Assembly (NCBI GenBank): GCA_964036045.1 | Contig: OZ038382.1 | Span: 5,828,289-5,892,288, forward strand | Source of the DNA: Eutreptiella sp. 'Long Island Sound 2002' | Taxonomy: Eukaryota > Euglenozoa > Euglenophyceae > Eutreptiales > Eutreptiaceae | Length of the DNA stretch: 64,000 nucleotides | Direction of reading: 5' to 3' | In this document: positions 46,859-55,900 of the stretch, in pieces | How positions within the stretch are numbered: the stretch's first letter is position 1 | Layout: the number at the start of each line of letters is the position of its first letter | Made by a program: the position numbers and the translations under genes | Notes under the pieces: generated by a model | What the model saw: the letters and a program-made list of their open reading frames with translations, nothing else | Told to the model about the DNA's origin: nothing | Database searches by the model: none

Positions 46859-47423
46859 TGTGGTGTTGTGGAGAATATAACACGGAGGGAAAAGGAAGAC
46901 TGAAGAAAAATACGATCAAGAACGGAGGTGGCCAAGATGGTGGAGCAAGTACAAGTAAATGCAAACGAAGGCACGTGGTCGGCTTGGCAATAGAGCATTG
47001 ATTCCATGAGTTGCAGAGTGCACGAAGAGCTTTGTGTCTCTACACCTTCGTATCTCAATTGTACAAGGTTAGGATTTGAAGAGCGAAAAGGCTCTATTCT
47101 GAATTACTTTGCCAAGCTCCCAGCATGATATCTCTGATGTGCTTCTGGCCGGAGCTCACGGGTGGACTGAGTGACTGGCATTTGATATACAAGGGGGCCT
47201 GAATGTGCGGGCATCTACCGGTAAGAATGTGTCAGCATTTCGTGGCCGGCATTTTTATCTCGCAAAATCATGGCAAAATGCCATCAGACCGGTGGCATTT
47301 TGTGGGCTAAGCTACGTTAAGCGGGCCGGCGTTTGGAGAACAGGTAGGTTAGCGCGACAGTTCCAGTATAACCGGAATACCCCAGCCGCTGGGCACAGTG
47401 TGGGTTAAGTTCCTCTTGGCTCT

Positions 47424-48562
47424 ATGGCTGATCCGGAAGTCGACCCCATGGACTGTGATGAGGTACAGTGACCTGCACTTTCTCACCTTCGAGGAAACGC
47501 ATCAGCGGTCGCACATGTACGTATGTCAGCATTACATGTGCACCTCATTCAGTCTCCGAGTCCGGACGGGGACGTGCTGAACAAGGATAAGAAGTTTGGT
47601 GCCAACTCTTACCACTATTGGCATAATCATGGGAAGGATCGAGCAGCGAGTGGAGACGTGGCGCCACCTCCAAAACACGAATTGGTGGCAACCGAAACGG
47701 TATGTGGTTGTGGTATGCAACCGCAAGAACACTTCGGTCACGCAAGATCCTTTGGAGTGTCTATTTTTTTTCGTTGATACGACTATGTTTCCATGTTGCT
47801 AGGGAGCGCACGCCCCTACTTCACAACAAGTAGTTCCGGTTGAATTTACGCCGGAGTGGGATTCATGAAGTACACCCTTGCTATCATGCTCTTTTCTCTT
47901 AGCGCATGGTTGACAAGCGTGTAGAAAATATTGCGAAGTATGCTTTCTCGGATGGGAAGAAGAAGGTGCAAGTGTATGTGGATTGGCCCGGTGTTGGTGC
48001 CAACGCACACAAGGTGAAGGTCAACTTTGAGAAGCAGCAATTTGATCTTCGTATCGAGGAAGAGAACGTTGATTACCGTTTGTTTGTGCCAAATCTACGC
48101 AATGAAATCATTCCGGAACAATCAACGTTCAAGTATCGTTTTTGCTCGATGCGCGTGGTTGGGTTTCGGTGGAGTGGTTCCATCTAGATCTTTTGGGAGG
48201 GCAAACGTTAAAGACCTCGCACCTCGATCTTGCCGATCTTGCCGTTCCGTTGGGTGCGACAAGTCTCGTGTGTTGGCTTACACCAACGAAAACCACGCAA
48301 TGCCACAAGTATCGAAATGCGATGTACGACTGCGTTTGTGCTCGCACCGTGGCATTCTTGGCAACGTGCGTGTCCATTGACAACCTTGTTGCTCAATCTT
48401 AGTCAACGTTGTGAGTGGAAAGGAGACGACATGAAATGCTTGCAAATTCTTGGCCTATGCATGCTGTGTGTGCTTAGGGTGAAGGAGAATCAAATCGTGA
48501 TCAATTGTCAAAAACTCGAGGAAATCTCGTGGTATGAATTGAAGAAGCCGGCATCTCCGTGA
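47424..48562 (+). CDS. CS-domain (CacyBP/p23-like) protein, complete, four exons
   Basis: Exons 47424-47462, 47553-47699, 47903-48132 and 48478-48562 join with phases 0, 0 and 2 into 167 codons including TGA. All introns (90, 203 and 345 bases) are GT-AG, with donors GTACAG, GTATGT and GTATCG. The protein begins MADPEVDPMDCDE. It continues with an N-terminal motif FGANSYHYWHNHG and PKHELVATET, then a complete CS beta-sandwich: KKVQVYVDWPGVG, KVNFEKQQFDLRI, YRLFVPNLRNEI and ENQIVINCQKLEEISWYELK. CS domains act as co-chaperone or adaptor modules binding Hsp90 or ubiquitin-ligase parts. The closest pattern is calcyclin-binding-protein type, but no SGS or Siah-binding tail is present. The start is the only ATG giving a clean first exon. 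Confidence 0.88.
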
Positions 48563-49252
48563 TGTTGTGGACTCCAATCGAGTCCGCGAGTTCAAGCAAG
48601 TGTTTGGAGGTTGCTTTGCCCATGGACATGGTACAAGTTTCGAGTCTGTCTGGGGGATCCCGGATTGCATCCGCGGAGTACATATTTGTGAATACATCGA
48701 ATTGAATGTCGAATATATTGTCCCCGCCTCATGGGCTGGACATGTCAGTGGCCTTCCTTTTCTGTGGGCATTTGTGTTCTATGGTGTGCACGGCGAAGGT
48801 GATTCAACAAAATAATCGAAATGAGGCATCAATCGATTGCACATTTTCATCACAATAATGGGAAAGCATGCAAGAGTGGCACGTCGTTGATGTGGCACCT
48901 CGCATTCCATAGCATAAGCCCTTTGAATATCAATCTTTTGGGCTTCATAGAAGTCACATTGATGGCTAGCTTGAGTTACATGCAAGTTGTGGTGCTTCTT
49001 CGGATTTTCATCTCTTTGCCCGTATGTTGATTCCGAAGGGCGTGCAAAGCGGGAGTAGGTGCGTGCAATGTCATCGGCCGACGTTAGCGAACCTCACGTT
49101 GTTCGCCCACATCGTTGTGCTGCCCTCCTAGTGTAATGAAACAACGATTAAAGCAAACAACGTGGTTTGGAGCAATATGTTCAAATTGTTTGGAAACGGA
49201 AAATTGGCGGACCGTTTGGGCATTCGCTTGTCCTTTCCGATTTTGTTAAAAT
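48563..49252. other. Downstream of the CS gene, no gene seen
   Basis: No convincing coding frame. This stretch should include the 3' untranslated region of the CS-domain gene. Confidence 0.4.
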
Positions 49253-49782
49253 TGAAGAGAACGGATGGCGCATTGCCTAGATGTGATGTGCCCATGTCAA
49301 TGGAACCGTAGCACCCGTTTCTACTGGACGAAAACCCGAAATGCAGCAGCGAGTTGTCATTGTAACCATCAGCGGAAGCAATATAAACTTCTTGTCGGCT
49401 TTCTAGATCAGGCTATGGGCCCAAAAACTCCTTCACAACTGCAAATTTTTGTTTGATGCTTTTTCGCAACAAAGGTGGGGATCACAACACAAGAGTGCTA
49501 TGCATTCGCGGTTATTGGTGATTGACGACTTGAAGAGAACGGATGGCCTATTTGCCTGGATGTGATACACCCTTGTCAATGGAACCGTGGCTCCCATGTT
49601 TCTATTGGGCAAAACGCGAAATGCAGTGACTAGTCGTCATTGCAATCGTCGCAATGGTAGCAATAGTAGTAGTAAAATCTGCTTGTCGGTTTGCTATTTA
49701 GATGTGCATGAGGATATGGGTTTGTAAGTACAAATTTTTTTCTTTGATGCTTTTCGGCAATAAAGGTGGAAATCACAACACA
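49253..49782 (+). repeat. Tandem duplication, unit about 275 bp
   Basis: Copy 1 (49,253-49,490) and copy 2 (49,531-49,782) both begin TTGAAGAGAACGGATGGC. Both share GTCAATGGAACCGT, GAAATGCAG and CTTGTCGG, and end TTTGATGCTTTT..AAAGGTGG..ATCACAACAC. Copy 2 has gained AGTAGTAGT repeats. No coding frame is conserved between copies. Confidence 0.85.
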
Positions 49783-52590
49783 TTTGTGGTTATTGTTGAT
49801 TGACGACATCTCTTGACGTCATCTCGCTATCGTTATGTCACATCACTCTTGCGACACCAGACAACACCAAACAGCAAGCATAACACGGAAGGACATTCTC
49901 CTTTGGTGGCAAAAACCATTTTAAGTTCCATTACCGCATGTTTTCGGATTTTGTTTTTACGGCATTTGTCCGGCAGTGAACCCGGTGGGCAAGGGTGAAA
50001 ATCAAAATTCTAGAGACCACACACACACGGAGGCATTCATGCTTTTCTTTGCTCTTAAGGCCCCCTAAATGCAAAATGCGCCCGGAATGCCCATGATAGT
50101 GCTTGCAATTATGGCGTTCTACCCCATCCTTGCTGTCCTTGCTGGCAAATTCATTCATCCGTTGACCAAAGTTGGAGGGTGCTCTCTAACATCGATATAA
50201 GAGTTGCAACACTAGGCCACGGGTTCCGGATCACCAAGTGTTACAAGTCATCCATCCGCCGAGTTTGCAAGCACAGTAGAATGTGTTCACCATGCCTCAA
50301 ACCTGTGGGACTATGTGGAGACCCGTAGTTTGGGAGGGTTCCGTGTGATTTCACTCAGTGATGCATACCTGTGGTACGGACTCTAGCGGTGAAACTAGCT
50401 AGCGGTGTTCCACGCGTGCTCGCCTCTAGTTCAGTTTGTTTGTAGCAAGCCCTACACTCAGCTTTTGGTGCATTCTATTCGCTGGCGATGGCCAAATGTT
50501 TGCAATGTGTTGGGCTAAGATGGACTAAGCTTCGCAACCAATTCACGGTTCACCAGTTCACCATTTGTTCACAAATTCCCCAACCGCAACCCCAGGCACC
50601 CCCGTGAAGTTTGTTTGGCGAAAAGTGTATGGATACTTTTGGGTTTATGGTCCTCAATGTGGCTTGTTGGACGTTTGTTTTGCTAACACTATTTGGATGG
50701 TTAGGTGGGGTCCTGTGCTGAGACAAGGCCATGCTTGTGCACGACACAAAGGGTAGGGAGGGAAGCAACCAATCTGCAACCAAGCAACCTGAGCCACATT
50801 GGAGGCCAAACCTTGGGCAACAATTTTGGATTGGTTAAGTGGGAGGCATTTGGATGGTGGATTTATCCTAGCAATCTACACCATTTTGCTGCCTGCTTTG
50901 TATGTGGGTGGCAGTGTTGCGCCCCTGAATGCAAAAATTGGCTTCAGCATCAAACACGGACAACCACAAAAGTGCTCCAAAAAGAACAATGAGACAATGG
51001 ACAGTGGAGGGATATCATTGGAAGAGGTGGTGACAGTGATGGCACAATGGAGAGCTACCTGGTCAAACGACAATAGAACGCACAATGTGCACACACACAC
51101 ACCGCGCGTGCACCAGAACTCATGGTTCGGTCGCCTAGTAGTAGGATTTAGGAGTTGAACCTCGCAGTTTGTGCAACATTTGAATGATTTGGGCGTCACA
51201 CACACACGCACCTGCACACACACGCATACACACACACACACCTAACCACACACACACCACTATACCACTAGGTGCTGGGAACCACAAATGCAGCACACTG
51301 TCTCCCATCATTTTTTTTTCAAGGTTCCCCACCTCGTCTGATTCCTTGCACGTCCCAAAATGGTCAGGTGCGATTCAGGCTCGCTCTCATCGGCCCGCCA
51401 CAAGCCACCAGTGGTCGATACGTGGTATGTCGTTCCCCATGACATGTAAGGGAGGGTTGATGATGAGGATAACAAAGGGTAGTCAGTGATGAGGATACAC
51501 ACCCACCCACACCCAAACACACCCAAACACACGTACCAGCACACCACCCACCCACCCACACGCACAACGTGCACACACCGGAGCTGGCCCGGCGGAAGCC
51601 ACGGAGGCACCACCCCACTTCCAGGTGGTCCTGGGGCAGCAGGCCAGGTTCCGCCCCAAGTGCATAACAGCACTGGTCAAGGGGCATGCAGGGACGCACA
51701 CCAAGGATGATACCAAAAAAAGGCAAGATGGCTGGCATCGCATTAGAACCTAGTGAACACATTGTGCCGTTACATTCCGGTAGGGTGATGGATCGGGGTT
51801 TACAGCAACTACAGAAGCGAAATCATGGGAGTCATTCAGATGCACAGTAAGTTTGCCAAGTGGATACTGGATGGTAGGGACATCCGAAGTGGTGTAGCAT
51901 TCGAATGCACCAAATGCAGGAAACAGCACGTCATCCTGGCAGGGGTGCTCTGTCGTCCCGTCTGCAGATTGTATCAGATGAAAATCACATCAAAGCAAAC
52001 AGCATTGGGTTGGGTACCCCACAATGTCGTTTTTTGCACATCATCACACTGTTGATTGTCCAGCTCAGATTTGTTCGGGAATGCAGGAAAGGAAGAATGA
52101 ACAGCATGGAGGTCAGGCTAACATAGATGGGCGGCAGGAGGACATTCAGGGTTAGTACCATACATGCACCGGGTGAAGGTTCACTCTACATCCACCTAAC
52201 AAAGTACGCAAGCAGGGGTTCGAATGCCAGTGGCGCACAAACGGCGGAAGTTGTTTCCTTCTCTTTTCTATTCCCAGCCCCAGACAACCGTCGGGCCCTG
52301 GTGTACCTGTGCATCGGTGGTTGGTGGCCTGGCCGCGGGGAAGGCAGGCGACCAGGGCTCAAAGGGAACCTGGCGGTGATGCCGCACAGCCCGGACATCC
52401 CTGCCACAGCCCACAGGCCAATGACCATCCATCCTAACTGTTCCACGGACCATGAACTCCTTTTTTTCGCGTTGAGGTCTCCCCGCGCATAAAACGGCCA
52501 TGGTTGTAGAGGGGGCGAGGTTCAGGATGCGGCGGTGGGTCAGCCTAGGGGGTGGCACACACACACACGCGCGCGCACATACACACACAT

Positions 52591-52625
<35 letters not shown>

Positions 52626-52797
52626 CATATACACAGACAGCGCAAATCTGGCTGCCGCCTCGCAGCTGCATATGGATCCCCCTCGTAAATGATACAGAGC
52701 ACAAACACACACGCACACACCTGGCGGCAGCATGTGACGCAATTTGTTTGGTCCGCGCTCTTCCAATGCCGTATGATGTCAGAGTGTTGCACGCAGC
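49783..52797. other. Upstream of the NOS gene, no gene recognised
   Basis: Contains (CA)n tracts at about 51,196-51,260 and 51,495-51,560 and an AC/GCAC tract at 52,556-52,636. It also holds the third relative of the 55-bp repeat near 50,706 and a GGATCACCAAGTGTT word near 50,230 that recurs near 59,288. Frames are unsupported. The NOS promoter is expected near the right edge, but no motif is assigned. Confidence 0.4.
52556..52636. repeat. AC/GCAC microsatellite tract
   Basis: AC dinucleotides pass into about nine GCAC tetranucleotides. Frames through it encode meaningless Thr/His/Arg repeats. Confidence 0.9.
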
Positions 52798-52968
52798 ATG
52801 GAACGTGTTGATGATTTTGATGCTGAGGCGGCCGCTGCCTTGGAAGAATTCACAAGCGGCATGGCGCCCCTTTCCGACCAGGACAAGGTCATGGTCCAGG
52901 AAGGCTGGAACAAGGTGTTGGCATGGAAAGAGACCTTCATGGAAGCGATGGCCATCCGTCTGTGTCTT
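52798..52968 (+). CDS. Globin-NOS exon 1
   Basis: Starts MERVDDFDAEAAAALEEFTS, then PLSDQDKVMVQEGWNKVLAW, which matches globin helix A with its invariant Trp, and KETFMEAMAIRL (helix B). Two phase-compatible junctions to exon 2 exist: donor GTATGC at 52,969 with acceptor at 54,575, or donor GTTGTG at 52,979 with acceptor at 54,564, which adds a few residues. A transcript is needed to decide. Confidence 0.7.
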
Positions 52969-55900
52969 GTATGCACAGGTTGTGCCCCAAGTACCCATTC
53001 TTCAATTGCACGCTCACTGCACATTCACCACCACCCCATTTTCAAAAGACAGATTGCGCCCCGGGCCTACGCCTGCACCCAGACACTCACAGATGGCAAA
53101 CAGCAGGCGTTCGAATTTGATTCATTGGATGTTCCGGTTCGTTGGGCAATGACAATGGGGACTGGAATGAGCTGGGCGGATGGGCTGGCTGTGAAGTGTG
53201 TCTGGCGTGGGGCATAAAGGCTCAGAAATCTGGGTTGATTTATGTGCGTTGGTCATTTGTTAAAGGATCCGTTATGCAGGGAGGGGCAGTGAGACCCTCA
53301 GTGCAGGCAATGAGAACTCAGGGCAGATGGGAAGTGAAGCAGAAGTGGTCCAAAGTGTGACGAAGCGCAACTGAAGTGGACTGTAGTGGAAGCGAACTGT
53401 AACACAGTGTAACAGAAGTATGCAACGGGGGTACTATGAAGTGTCAAGGGGGGGGGATAAAAAGAAGCTATCAATGGGAATTGGTGCGAGGCAGCCTGCA
53501 GGCACTGCTGGTATGAAACAACCGGGAGCAACACAATGCAGTAGGAAAGAACAGAAAAGGATTTCTAGTGGATGGGCAGCAGACCCATGTGCAGCCCCAA
53601 CACCAGATTCCACCCCAATCTCTTCTGTGCTGTGGTCAAGTTCAACCACGAACACGTACCAAAGTAGTAATCTGTAATGGCATTGCATCTCCTACCTGAC
53701 CATTGTGTGAGGTCTGCCTTCAGGAGAAATGTGCGCACAGTGCAACACGCAGTGTACAGTATTGGGGTGTTTTGCACGTGCACGTGAAAGCGGTACCCCA
53801 CACAGACTTTTGTCCTTGTACAGCACACAGTCCATGGCCAATGCAAGTTGTGATGAGTTTAGCACTGATGAAAGCTCAGCGAGATAGCATTGCTCGTGAC
53901 GCTCGCTCTAATTTTCCCTTTACTTCTCCCCTCTATCTCTCTGAACCCTGACCTGAAGGAACCTGTGTCATGCCGGCCGAAGAAGAGTGCCAGCTGCAAG
54001 CAAGGCATACATGGCAACGTAAGGGGACGTGTGTTGTGACATGTAGGCTCTTCTGGGGAAGGTCGGAAACACGGGGCCGCCGTGTTTGGACAGGCACTTG
54101 TTAGGACTCGCAATGTGCGCTATCAGCAATACGGTGATGTGGCGAATTCCCTTGCGCCATCTTCGGGCTGAAGGCCACTGGGCACCAAGGCTCTGGTTCT
54201 CATTTATCCTCTTTTTCGGGCTCCTCATTGCTGACGTCTGCCGCTGATGACACAGCAGGGGAGGAAGCAAACAGACATGAGCCCCCTGTGAGGCCTCTTG
54301 TCGGCGTGATGGGCGGTGCCCCGCATTACGGAGGTGAACGGGCCTCCGTGGCAGGGGGTGTGTTGGCAGCTCCAACGGCCATTGCTTCGATGAGGAGGGA
54401 GAGTGGAGCCTTTTGTGCTGTATGGTAAGCCCAAGGGCTGCTAAACTGCTTCCGCAATTTGCGCGTACAGTGCGATGCACGGCACGCATGAGCCACAGAT
54501 CCAATAAGTGTATCCAGGTTTCGCTTCATGAACGCATACCAGCTTCGGTCTGCTTCTCAAACAGGTCTGCCGCAGGTGCTGAAGAATCTGCACTCAGAGT
54601 TCCCCGACCTGCTCTTCAGCACGTTGGATTGCACCGTGCGGGCCCTCAACCCGGACCGCCATGTGGTGCACCAGGAGGCGTACCGCGCAGCCTGCCCCGA
54701 CGCCACTGGCCGCGATTCGCATCTGCAAAGATTCGTAGACCAGGGCTTCAGCCCAAAGTGGTGGCGTGCCACGCTGAAGGTCTTCGTGTGGGCCCTACGC
54801 ACCCACGTCCCGTCGATGGGGACAGCGGAGCTCGCGGACCTCGCTTGGCCAAGCCACCAATCAGTGTTCGCGCGGTTCTTCTCGCTTCACGTTGCGGCTC
54901 CGGCCGTTGAGACCGCGGTCGCGCTCCGCAAATACATGCGCTCCCCCATCTTTGGTGGACAAGGCGTGCAGGGGCACTGGGCGGACCGCATGCGGGACGA
55001 CCCCAGTGGGGCCTCGCTGGGCGAGAAGTTCTTCCGGCGGCTCCTGGGCAACAACCCTCAGCTCATGGACTACTTCAAGAACGCGGATATGGACACGTTG
55101 TCGCTGCACATTGTCCGGGCCCTGGACATTATGGTGACCTCTGCACCAGAGGTCCGCGTGCCCGGGAACAGGATAGGGCGACTCCAAAATAGTTATGCGG
55201 AGGTTGAGGCATGAAAATGCAGATGAAGGAAGGCTCCTCGCGACAACATACGGATTCGTTCATTTGTGTTCGTGCCGTTATCCGGAAGTACCAACCGGGG
55301 CACCAGGGCACCACCCAGAGGACGGGCCCTTCAACGACCGACCTCCCAACGCCGCCACCGCCCCACGGAGACAGCGCAGGGTACAATCGGCTGAAGCGTT
55401 CCAAAACGTCCCCGGGGGGGGGGGGGGGGGGGGAGGGACTTGCTTTAATTTTCATTCCGACGGGGGGGGGGCTCCCCCCTGGACCCCCTCCCCCCCTCCC
55501 CTGGACCCCCTCCCCCCCCCCCCCGCTCAAGCAAGTCCCTGGGGGGGGGGGGGGTTCCGTAAAAGATCAGTCAGTATGCCATCGCGGTGCAGGAGTACGG
55601 TGTGGTCAAGCAGTGGGAACAAATTTGGAAAATATTGTTTTGAACCACTACTTGATGCATAGATGACCCCTGCTAACCTAAATCCACTAGTGTGGACTTT
55701 TGACTCCAAATTCCCGGCATTCATGGGGCAAAGCAAAAAGAAATGTTGTGTGTGTTAGCAGTGGGGACACATTCCCTTTTCGAAATCAATGCGAATTGGC
55801 GACGGTAATGCTTTTCAACAGAGGTTCCACCTCACCGAGAAGGTTTGGCCCCGTCGGTGTTGAGCTATGTCAACCACCACAAGATGGTATTTGAGCCAGT

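Noticed and set aside
52205-52225. GGGTTCGAATGCC, resembling a tRNA B box
   Set aside because: No A box, acceptor stem or anticodon arm can be placed around it.
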